Origin: DATACZ01 sp036258795
GTDB taxonomy: Bacteria; Actinomycetota; CADDZG01; JAHWKV01
DNA: 6,409 nucleotides
Direction: 5' to 3'
Assembly (NCBI GenBank): GCA_036258795.1
Contig: DATACZ010000143.1
Span: 1 to 6,409 of the forward strand
Shown: positions 1-5,208 of the stretch, piece after piece
How the letters are laid out: each line of letters opens with the position of its first letter
Position numbering within the stretch: position 1 is the stretch's first letter
Position numbers and translations under genes: made by a program
Notes under the pieces: model-generated
What the model was told of the DNA's origin: nothing
What the model saw: only the letters and a program-made list of their open reading frames with translations
The model's database searches: none

Positions 1-2
1 CG

Positions 3-632
3 GCGGAGCTGCGGCTCGGCCAGCCACACGTGGTCACGCTGGAGGCTCGGCCGCCTAACATCGAAGGCGCCGGTCAGGTGACCATCCGGGATCTCGTTAG
101 AAACGCTCTGAGGATGCGCCCCGATCGGATCCTGGTCGGTGAAGTTCGGGGAGCGGAAGCCCTCGACATGCTACAGGCGATGAACACCGGCCATGAGGGC
201 TCCCTGACGACGATCCACTGCAACTCGCCTAGGGACGCTCTGGCTCGCCTCGACACCATGGTGCTCATGTCGGGCTACGACCTTCCCCTCAGGGCAATTC
301 GCCAGCAGGTGGCGGCTGCCCTGGACATCATCATCCACCTCGACCGATTTGGGGATGGCAGCAGGCACGTAACCTACGTCTGTGAGGTTCAGGGAATGGA
401 GGGCGACGTAATAACCCTGCAGGACATCTTCCGCTACACCTTTGCCGAGGGTGGCCGGGAAAGCACCCGCTCCGCCGGAAGGCTGCGTGCTACGGGGCTG
501 AGGCCCAAGGTGGTCGACAAGCTTCGGGAAGCCGGCGTAGCGGTACCGCCGAAGTTCTTCAGGCCCGGCGAGGAACAGCCGGGATCTAACCCCCTTCGTT
601 CGGTCAACGTCTCGAATGGAAGGAGGTTCTAG
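3..632 (+). CDS. cpaF: CpaF/TadA-family pilus assembly ATPase, C-terminal part (5' end outside window)
   Basis: This is the motor ATPase of a Tad/Flp (type IVc) pilus system, a hexameric cytoplasmic enzyme of the type II/IV secretion ATPase superfamily that powers pilin assembly at the TadB/TadC platform. The frame is open from base 3, so 209 residues are visible; the N-terminal domain and Walker A loop lie upstream. The visible part opens inside the Asp-box region (AELRLGQPHVVTLEARPPN), a near-diagnostic CpaF stretch. Next come RDLVRNALRMRPDR, the Walker B strand ILVGEVRG with its catalytic Glu, and the His box GHEGSLTTIHCNSPRDAL. The His box has Cys where I would expect Ala (HANSP), a minor variation. 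The C-terminal RATGLRPK motif is also typical, followed by an extra tail of about 25 residues rich in Pro, Gly and Asn. It ends one base before tadB. An internal GTG at 30 is not the start, because conserved sequence continues upstream of it. Confidence 0.95.
   Translation, partial: AELRLGQPHVVTLEARPPNIEGAGQVTIRDLVRNALRMRPDRILVGEVRGAEALDMLQAMNTGHEGSLTTIHCNSPRDALARLDTMVLMSGYDLPLRAIRQQVAAALDIIIHLDRFGDGSRHVTYVCEVQGMEGDVITLQDIFRYTFAEGGRESTRSAGRLRATGLRPKVVDKLREAGVAVPPKFFRPGEEQPGSNPLRSVNVSNGRRF
618..626 (+). promoter_or_regulatory. Shine-Dalgarno site that sets the tadB start
   Basis: GGAAGGAGG lies inside the last codons of cpaF and ends 7 bases before the GTG at 634. This spacing favours GTG 634 over the in-frame ATG at 616, which would put this sequence inside the gene and leave no ribosome site in front. 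It also implies coupled translation of cpaF and tadB. Confidence 0.8.
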
Positions 633-633
633 C

Positions 634-1584
634 GTGAACATCGTATTGGCGGCACTCTTCGTAATCCTGGGAGGGGGGATGGTGGCCTACGGCATCTCCC
701 TCCGGGGTAACGCCCGCCGGCAGAAGCTGAGAGAGCTTCTCGACGCGGAGATGGTCGAGCCATCCCGATCCCCCGAGGCTCTCGCCGAGCTGATTGAGCG
801 AGCGGGGGCGTATGCCGAGAGGGCCTTTGGAAAGACTTCCTGGGCGGAGCGAGTCCGAGTCAGTCTGGAGCAGGCTGGCTGGTCCCTCAAGGCCGGCGAG
901 TTCGGAGCAATTCTGGCGATCAGCACCATAGGAACGGTCGCTCTGGTTGCCGCCGTGACTCGCTCGTTCGCCGGCGCCCTGGTGGCAGCGGTTGCGGTTC
1001 CCACGGTGGCCGTTTTCTGGCTCAACTCAAAGGGGAGGCGGCGCCTGGCAAAGATGGAGGACCAGCTTCCCTCGGTCCTGCAGCTCATCGCCGGCTCCCT
1101 GGACTCGGGTGCATCCCTGCTCTTGGCCCTCGAGCTTGCCGGGGCGGAGGGCAACCCCCCGCTCGCTCCGGAGCTCACTCGAGTGGTCGCCGAGACCAGG
1201 GTGGGACGTCCACTGATCGAGTCTCTGGAAGCGATGGCGGCAAGGATTGGGTCTCGAGACATCGCGTGGACCGTGGAAGCCATCAGAATCCAGCAGCTTA
1301 CCGGCGGCAAGCTTGCCGACACGCTTCGAGTTCTGGCCGACTTCATGCGGACCAGGCTCGAGGTCAGGGGTGAGGTCAGAGCCCTTTCGGCAGAGGCCCG
1401 CATCTCGGGCAAGGTGCTGACCGGCCTGCCGCTGGTCATCGGAACCATTCTGTTTCTGTTCCGTCGGGAGTACCTGGAGCCGCTCATCGAGACAGGCGGC
1501 GGCCGGATCATGCTCTTCATAGCCGCCGGCGGAATCGTTGTTGGGACTCTTTGGATGCGCCGGCTCGTCCGGGTGGAGGTTTGA
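634..1584 (+). CDS. tadB: TadB-like pilus platform membrane protein (T2SSF domain)
   Basis: This is one of two paralogous inner-membrane proteins forming the platform on which the CpaF ATPase acts in Tad/Flp pilus biogenesis. It has 316 residues from the GTG at 634, chosen for the ideal Shine-Dalgarno sequence 7 bases upstream; the ATG at 616 is in frame but less likely. The layout fits TadB: an N-terminal membrane helix at about 2-21; a charged cytoplasmic stretch to about 85 containing the AGWSLKAGEF motif often seen before the next helices; a helix pair at about 93-130; the cytoplasmic T2SSF helical domain at about 140-255 (LPSVLQLIAGSLDSGASL and LTGGKLADTLRVLADFMRTR); and two C-terminal helices at about 260-277 and 290-307. 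It sits one base after cpaF and one base before tadC. Family membership rests on motif pattern, order and topology. Naming it TadB rather than TadC follows gene order and the longer N-terminal part. Confidence 0.9.
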   Translation: MNIVLAALFVILGGGMVAYGISLRGNARRQKLRELLDAEMVEPSRSPEALAELIERAGAYAERAFGKTSWAERVRVSLEQAGWSLKAGEFGAILAISTIGTVALVAAVTRSFAGALVAAVAVPTVAVFWLNSKGRRRLAKMEDQLPSVLQLIAGSLDSGASLLLALELAGAEGNPPLAPELTRVVAETRVGRPLIESLEAMAARIGSRDIAWTVEAIRIQQLTGGKLADTLRVLADFMRTRLEVRGEVRALSAEARISGKVLTGLPLVIGTILFLFRREYLEPLIETGGGRIMLFIAAGGIVVGTLWMRRLVRVEV

Positions 1585-1585
1585 T

Positions 1586-2500
1586 ATGAACACGCTGCTT
1601 CTTGCACTAAGCATGGCGGCAGTGGCCTCGGGGCTCGGAATGGCCGCCGTGGGAGTCGGGAGAGCCCTGAACTCCAGAAAGCCGAGCCACGCCGCCGAAG
1701 TGATAATGAACGAGAGCTTCGACTACGGCGACGAGTTCGAGCGTCCGTTTGCCATTCGCCTGCTAGGCCCCGCTCTGGACGATTTCCAGAAGCTGGGGCG
1801 TCGGCTGACGCCTTCCTGGCAGCTCAAGAGGATGAGGAGGAACGCCACCCTTGCGGGATTCGGCCGCCGGGGCGTGGACGGGGTTCTGGCCCTTAAAGCA
1901 GCGTCCACCGTTGCCGGTGCCACGCTTCTTCCGCTCGGCCTGGCGATGCTTGGAGCCCGGCCGGGAGGGGTCATCATGTGGGCGATCCTCGGAGGCCTGA
2001 TTGGCTTCTTCTTGCCGGACATCTGGATCTCCAGGCGTGCCGAGGCTCGACAGGAGCAGATCCGTCAGACACTGCCCGAGGTCCTGGACTTGATGGCAAT
2101 AGCCGTTCAGTCCGGAATGGGCCTGGAGGGATCGATGGATTTGGTGTCCCGCAAGATTCCCGGGGCTCTTGGAGATGAGCTTCACCGCATGCTTCAAGAG
2201 ATCCAGCTTGGCTCCAGCAGGCGTCAGGCACTGCAGAACCTCCGGGAGCGAACGGACGTCGACGAGCTGTCGACCTTTGCTCTTGCTCTCATTCAGGCCG
2301 ACCAGGTTGGAAGCCCTATCGCCGACGTCCTCCAGACCTACGCCGGGGAGATGCGGATGCTACGGCGCCAGCGGGCCCGGGAGGTGGCCGCGAAGCTGCC
2401 GGTCAAGCTTCTGTTCCCTCTACTGTTTGCGATCTTCCCGGCTCTCATGATCGTCGTGCTGGGCCCGGCGGCGATATCGATATTCAAAGCCTTCTTTTAG
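1586..2500 (+). CDS. tadC: TadC-like pilus platform membrane protein (T2SSF domain)
   Basis: This is the second T2SSF platform protein of the Tad/Flp pilus system, expected to pair with TadB in the cytoplasmic membrane. It has 304 residues from the ATG at 1586, which has GGAGG at 1575-1579 six bases ahead and lies one base after the tadB stop. An in-frame ATG at 1538 would overlap tadB by 47 bases and is less likely. Visible parts are an N-terminal helix at about 2-26, a variable acidic segment, a helix pair at about 100-145 ending in FFLPDIWISRRAEARQ, and the T2SSF core with LPEVLDLMAIAVQSGMGLEGS near 163-183. The ALALIQADQVGSPIADVLQ motif lies near 232-250, then RRQRAREVAAKLPVKLLFP leads into a final helix at about 274-300. 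The IRQTLPEVLDLMAIAVQSG block is the TadC signature I rely on most. The gene is closed by repeats and a terminator, so it is the last gene of the operon. Confidence 0.92.
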   Translation: MNTLLLALSMAAVASGLGMAAVGVGRALNSRKPSHAAEVIMNESFDYGDEFERPFAIRLLGPALDDFQKLGRRLTPSWQLKRMRRNATLAGFGRRGVDGVLALKAASTVAGATLLPLGLAMLGARPGGVIMWAILGGLIGFFLPDIWISRRAEARQEQIRQTLPEVLDLMAIAVQSGMGLEGSMDLVSRKIPGALGDELHRMLQEIQLGSSRRQALQNLRERTDVDELSTFALALIQADQVGSPIADVLQTYAGEMRMLRRQRAREVAAKLPVKLLFPLLFAIFPALMIVVLGPAAISIFKAFF

Positions 2501-2537
2501 GCCGTATGCCCTAAACAAATAGGCCGTATGTCCTAAA
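2498..2537 (+). repeat. Two tandem 18-bp repeats with internal dyad symmetry
   Basis: TAGGCCGTATGCCCTAAA at 2498-2515 and TAGGCCGTATGTCCTAAA at 2520-2537 differ at one base and have a 22-base period. The first copy starts on the TAG stop codon of tadC. Each copy is a small imperfect palindrome. Copy 1 can pair TTTAGG (2496-2501) with CCTAAA (2510-2515) around a GTAT loop; copy 2 pairs TAGG with CCTA around the same loop. A further AGGCC at 2542 keeps roughly the same phase and may be a degenerate third copy merged into the terminator stem. Their role is unknown; a protein-binding site, an mRNA 3' end stabiliser or a dispersed genomic palindrome are all possible. Confidence 0.75.
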
Positions 2538-2540
2538 ACC

Positions 2541-2606
2541 AAGGCCTGGAAGCCCTTCTGCCTTAAAAGCCCTCCGCTCTAAGGGGCAGGGGGCTTCCGC
2601 CTTTTT
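2541..2606 (+). terminator. Strong intrinsic terminator after the Tad operon
   Basis: A long GC-rich hairpin is followed by five T residues (2602-2606). The lower stem pairs AAGGC (2541-2545) with GCCTT (2599-2603). The main stem pairs GGAAGCCC (2548-2555) with GGGCTTCC (2591-2598), and the upper stem pairs CTGCCTT (2558-2564) with AGGGGCAG (2582-2589) using two G-U pairs. The small bulges are the only defects. It lies 40 bases after the tadC stop and insulates the pilus operon from the genes downstream. Confidence 0.85.
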
Positions 2607-2825
2607 ACGGGGCCTTCTGTCCAAACAGATGATCCAACGCAATCAAAGGGCTCTGCTGAAGCCGTAGCGAGCCGAGGCGAAGGCATGGTGCGTTTGAAAG
2701 ACGGTTAGGAAGGTGAGTATTCGATTAGCGATAGATGAGGGGAGATCCACTACTTGCTTGAGCAGCAGCTCGATCGACCAGACAATCTGTCGTGATCACA
2801 TGGTCTTAGGGTCCCGGCGAAACCG
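2607..2825 (+). other. Intergenic stretch between the terminator and the proline-rich protein gene
   Basis: No convincing gene is present on either strand. The stretch is less GC-rich in its second half. It contains a short hairpin (TCTGT 2616-2620 with ACAGA 2625-2629), the larger foldable element at 2636-2696, and a weak small frame from GTG 2713 to the TGA at 2827-2829. A possible promoter, TTGAAA (2694-2699) with TATTCG 18 bases downstream, is too poor in the -10 box to annotate. Transcription of the downstream gene probably starts somewhere here because a terminator lies upstream. Confidence 0.6.
2636..2696 (+). other. Possible structured RNA leader element
   Basis: AACGCA (2636-2641) can pair with TGCGTT (2689-2694), closing a domain of about 60 bases. 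Inside, GGCTC-GCT (2649-2657, one bulged T at 2654) pairs with AGCGAGCC (2666-2673) around an 8-base loop. A purine-rich strand, GAGGCGAAGGCATGG, joins the hairpin to the closing stem, and some of it could pair with GCC triplets in the loop. Such a closed stem with an inner hairpin and conserved-looking purine joiner is the general shape of a riboswitch or ribozyme leader. I cannot match it to any class I know, and it may be chance pairing in GC-rich DNA. Confidence 0.3.
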
Positions 2826-3683
2826 ATGAAGGAGCCTGAAGCGGCGTCCAAGCTGGCTTCACCACGGCGTCCGAGCGGAAAGACTGCTTTACGCGTCGGA
2901 GTCGGGATACTGATTATCGGCGTGGCGGCGCTCATTTTTGGATCCCCTCTCAATCGCCAGCAGCCCACCACCGGCCCCGCCAGAGATGCCCCTCCGGCAA
3001 AGGCGGCTCCCGACCCTGCGCCTCAGGCTCCTCCGGCCGAGCTGGTACCTGTATCGGATTTGATCTATAGGGTCCCCCTCACAATTCGGCAGTCGTGCGT
3101 TCCGGCGGAGGGAGCAAACAGGCCAGGTGAGTTTGAGACCATCTCGTGCTCTGCTCAAAACACCACGGTCTACTACGCTCGCTTCGCCACCCCGGAGGCA
3201 CTGGACGCCGCCTACGACCAGTGGCTCAACGCGGTCGCGCCCCCCACCGCCGAAAACTCGTTGGGATGTAAGGCGGGGGAGGCGATTCAAGGAAACTGGT
3301 TTTACACAGACAGCCCGGAGCGGCCCGAAGGCAGGATGTTCTGCTACTTCGGCGTGGAGCGGGAGCCATGGATAGTTCTGACCCAGCCGGCAAACCGCAT
3401 CCTCTCCTATGCGGTTTCCAAGGGGCTCAGCATGCAGGAGCACCATCAACAGTGGCAGTCCTTGGTTCCGCTCCGTGGCGCGGCTCCTCCTCCAGGCCCT
3501 CCGGGTCCTCCACCTCCCCCTCCCCCTCCGGGTGCCGGGCCAGAGGGTCAGCCACCTCCAGGTCCTCCTCCGCCACCTCCTGGGCCTCCGCCACCTCCTG
3601 GGCCTCCTCCGCCTCCTGGGCCTCCTCCGCCTCCTGGGCCTCCACCGCCTCCGGGTCCTCCTCCGCCACCCCCTCCTCCCTAG
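2826..3683 (+). CDS. Membrane-anchored exported protein with four-cysteine domain and polyproline tail, function unknown
   Basis: I do not recognise a named gene. The 285-residue product has a short basic N-terminus (SPRRPSGKT, about 12-20), one transmembrane helix (about 21-40) and a Pro/Ala-rich linker (about 44-72). A folded-looking domain at about 74-215 holds four cysteines (C91, C108, C148, C173), suggesting two disulphides outside the cell. A tail from about 219 consists almost only of Pro and Gly, with repeated GPPPPP units. With basic residues before the helix, the domain and tail should face outward. The domain layout (Cys, a second Cys after a G/E-rich turn, YYARFATPEALDAAYDQW, CKAGEAIQGNW, GRMFCYFG, WIVLTQPANRILSYA, then a QQW end) resembles, from memory, the extracellular C-terminal domains of some actinobacterial Ser/Thr protein kinases; here there is no kinase. 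ATG 2826 is the first start after an in-frame TGA at 2793. It lacks a good Shine-Dalgarno sequence, so its expression may be coupled or leaderless. The long Pro runs should require elongation factor P. Confidence 0.8.
   Translation: MKEPEAASKLASPRRPSGKTALRVGVGILIIGVAALIFGSPLNRQQPTTGPARDAPPAKAAPDPAPQAPPAELVPVSDLIYRVPLTIRQSCVPAEGANRPGEFETISCSAQNTTVYYARFATPEALDAAYDQWLNAVAPPTAENSLGCKAGEAIQGNWFYTDSPERPEGRMFCYFGVEREPWIVLTQPANRILSYAVSKGLSMQEHHQQWQSLVPLRGAAPPPGPPGPPPPPPPPGAGPEGQPPPGPPPPPPGPPPPPGPPPPPGPPPPPGPPPPPGPPPPPPPP
3561..3680 (+). repeat. 18-bp tandem repeat encoding GPPPPP units
   Basis: The coding strand carries successive 18-base units beginning with GGG or GGT, each giving Gly followed by five Pro. 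Four regular units occupy 3582-3653; the units at 3600-3617 and 3618-3635 are identical in sequence. A 21-base unit (3561-3581) precedes them and a 27-base unit (3654-3680) follows. All steps are multiples of three, so gain or loss of units keeps the frame. The coding strand is almost all C and T apart from the Gly codons, and the opposite strand is correspondingly G-rich. Confidence 0.9.
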
Positions 3684-3779
3684 AGCTGCTCACCTGCCTC
3701 TTCCACCCCGGTAAGGGCGGCCACGGCGCGTCTCTCCAGGTATCGGATCCTGAGGCGGCGATTCATCGGACATGGTCAC

Positions 3780-3785
3780 TAAAAT
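3780..3785 (+). promoter_or_regulatory. Candidate -10 box of a leaderless selA transcript
   Basis: TAAAAT stands out in GC-rich surroundings and matches the bacterial -10 consensus at five of six positions. It ends six bases before the GTG start of selA at 3792, the spacing that would make the first transcribed base the G of the start codon. No Shine-Dalgarno sequence stands in front of that GTG, which agrees with leaderless translation. No -35 box at 17-base spacing is recognisable. Confidence 0.45.
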
Positions 3786-3791
3786 GGATCG

Positions 3792-5186
3792 GTGGAGACC
3801 AATCCCCTGATCGACCAGGCCTCGCAGCTCAGAAACCTTCCTCAGGTCGACCGCTTGAGCAGTGCCTTGCCGGGTGACGTCTCCTCCAGGCTTAGGGTCC
3901 AGGCGGCTCGGACCGCAATTGCCGAAGCTGGAATCCGAATCCGTGCCGGCGCGGCCGCACCTCAGTTCGAAGAGCTTGTTTCAGCGGCTGAGTTACACCT
4001 GCGTCGGGAGAGCCGCCGGCGCCTGACCGGCCTGATCAACGCCACGGGGGTGCTGCTGCATACAAATCTGGGGCGGGCCCCCCTCTCAGAACAGGCTCTT
4101 GACGCCGTCCGGGAGCTGGCGGGCGGGTACTCCAACCTCGAGTTCGACCTGGCAGAGCGCCGGCGGGGAAGCCGCTACGAGCATGCCCAGAGTGCCCTTA
4201 TGACTCTGACTGGAGCCGAGGCTGCCCTTGTGGTGAACAACAACGCCGGTGCGGTCCTCCTGGCGGTCGGCGCCCTGGCCAGGGGGAAACAGGTAATCGT
4301 CTCCCGGGGCGAGCTCATCGAGATCGGGGGAGAGTTTCGGATTCCAGAGATCGTCGCCCAATCCGGAGCAGAGCTAAAAGAGGTGGGAACCACCAATCGG
4401 ACCCACCTCAAGGATTATGAAAAGGCCATCGGTCCAGAGACTGCCGCCATCTTGAAAGTGCACCCCTCCAACTACCAGATAACCGGTTTCACCTCCGAGG
4501 TCCCGGCCCGCGAGCTGGCTGAGTTGTGCAGATCGCGGGGTCTGAAGTTCATTCACGACATCGGTAGCGGGCTGATCAGCCACCGGGTGGGCGGAGCAAC
4601 CCCTTCCTGGCTCTTGGATGAACCGTCGGTAGTCGATGCATTGAGACAGGGAGCCGACGTCGTCACGTTTTCCGGCGACAAGCTCTTGGGAGGCCCCCAG
4701 GCCGGCATCGTCGTGGGCGCCAAGGAGGCAATTGCCGCCATGCGCCAGTCGAGCCTCCTGAGGGCCCTGAGAGTGGACAAGCTCACCCTCGCCGCCCTCG
4801 GGTCCACCTTGGATTCCTACCTTGCCGGTCAGGAGACGGCGCTTCCGTTCTGGAGGATGGCCCTTGCCTCCTCCGACATCATCCGTTCCCGCGCGCGGGC
4901 GATAGCCGGCGCGCTGCCGGCGACGGGAGCCATGGTCAGCGTAATCGAGGGTTACTCCACCACCGGAGGAGGTTCCGCTCCAGGCAGCCGGATACCCACG
5001 TGGCTGATCGAAGTCTCCTCGCCCTCGTCGGGCGCCGACAAGCTTGCGGACGACCTTATCGCCTACGATCCACCTATCGTCGTCAGGATCGAGGATGGCC
5101 GGGTGTTGATCGACCTGAGATCCGTCGATCCCAAGACAGACACCGCGCTAGGGGAAGCGTTGGCCCGGGTCTTGCAGTCGGCATGA
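3792..5186 (+). CDS. selA: L-seryl-tRNA(Sec) selenium transferase (selenocysteine synthase)
   Basis: SelA is the PLP-dependent cytoplasmic enzyme that converts Ser-tRNA(Sec) to Sec-tRNA(Sec) using selenophosphate from SelD. The 464 residues match the usual bacterial length of roughly 460. Visible in order are: the N-terminal LPQVDRL motif (16-22), typical of the tRNA-binding N-terminal domain; LINATGVLLHTNLGRAPL (81-98); VVNNNAGAVLLA (147-158); SRGELIEIGGEFRIPEI (171-187); VGTTNRTHLKDY (198-209); HDIGSGL (255-261); and FSGDKLLGGPQAGI (293-306), where K297 should form the Schiff base with PLP. The C-terminal small domain ends near VRIEDGRVLIDLRSV. Start: an in-frame TAA at 3780 limits the gene, and GTG 3792 is the first start codon after it, placing LPQVDRL at its normal distance from the N-terminus. 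No Shine-Dalgarno sequence is visible; a -10-like TAAAAT six bases upstream suggests a leaderless mRNA. selB follows after 22 bases, so both are likely one operon. No key residue is missing. Confidence 0.97.
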   Translation: METNPLIDQASQLRNLPQVDRLSSALPGDVSSRLRVQAARTAIAEAGIRIRAGAAAPQFEELVSAAELHLRRESRRRLTGLINATGVLLHTNLGRAPLSEQALDAVRELAGGYSNLEFDLAERRRGSRYEHAQSALMTLTGAEAALVVNNNAGAVLLAVGALARGKQVIVSRGELIEIGGEFRIPEIVAQSGAELKEVGTTNRTHLKDYEKAIGPETAAILKVHPSNYQITGFTSEVPARELAELCRSRGLKFIHDIGSGLISHRVGGATPSWLLDEPSVVDALRQGADVVTFSGDKLLGGPQAGIVVGAKEAIAAMRQSSLLRALRVDKLTLAALGSTLDSYLAGQETALPFWRMALASSDIIRSRARAIAGALPATGAMVSVIEGYSTTGGGSAPGSRIPTWLIEVSSPSSGADKLADDLIAYDPPIVVRIEDGRVLIDLRSVDPKTDTALGEALARVLQSA

Positions 5187-5197
5187 CTCCAGGCCAC

Positions 5198-5201
5198 AGG
5201 G
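5198..5201 (+). promoter_or_regulatory. Shine-Dalgarno site supporting the selB GTG start
   Basis: AGGG in the short selA-selB gap ends 7 bases before GTG 5209. It is modest but correctly placed. It supports the start that leaves the normal very short lead before the GTPase P-loop. Confidence 0.5.
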
Positions 5202-5208
5202 TTTAGCG

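Noticed and set aside
687..1607. A 306-residue open frame on the minus strand opposite tadB
   Set aside because: Its product is Arg/Ser/Pro-rich low-complexity sequence, typical of antisense frames in GC-rich DNA, and the + strand gene there has clear family motifs.
2621..2700. A c-di-GMP (GEMM) riboswitch, tempting next to a pilus operon
   Set aside because: The conserved GCAAACC and GACGCAAAGCC-type core sequences are absent and the hairpin arrangement does not fit.
3561..3680. A CRISPR-like array
   Set aside because: The units are contiguous 18-base coding repeats without unique spacers and translate to GPPPPP.
2607..3791. A tRNA-Sec (selC) gene near selAB
   Set aside because: I looked for the long acceptor and variable arms with a TCA anticodon loop in both gene-poor stretches and found nothing that fits.
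3684..3791. An intrinsic terminator between the proline-rich gene and selA
   Set aside because: No GC-rich hairpin followed by a T tract is present; only weak short inverted matches occur.
3784..3810. ATG at 3784 as an alternative selA start
   Set aside because: It is out of frame with SelA and reaches a stop codon after eight codons.
3368..3877. A 169-residue + strand frame overlapping the proline-rich gene and the selA start
   Set aside because: It is the shifted reading of the repeat (Ser/Ala/Trp runs) and runs across the selA start with no family signal of its own.
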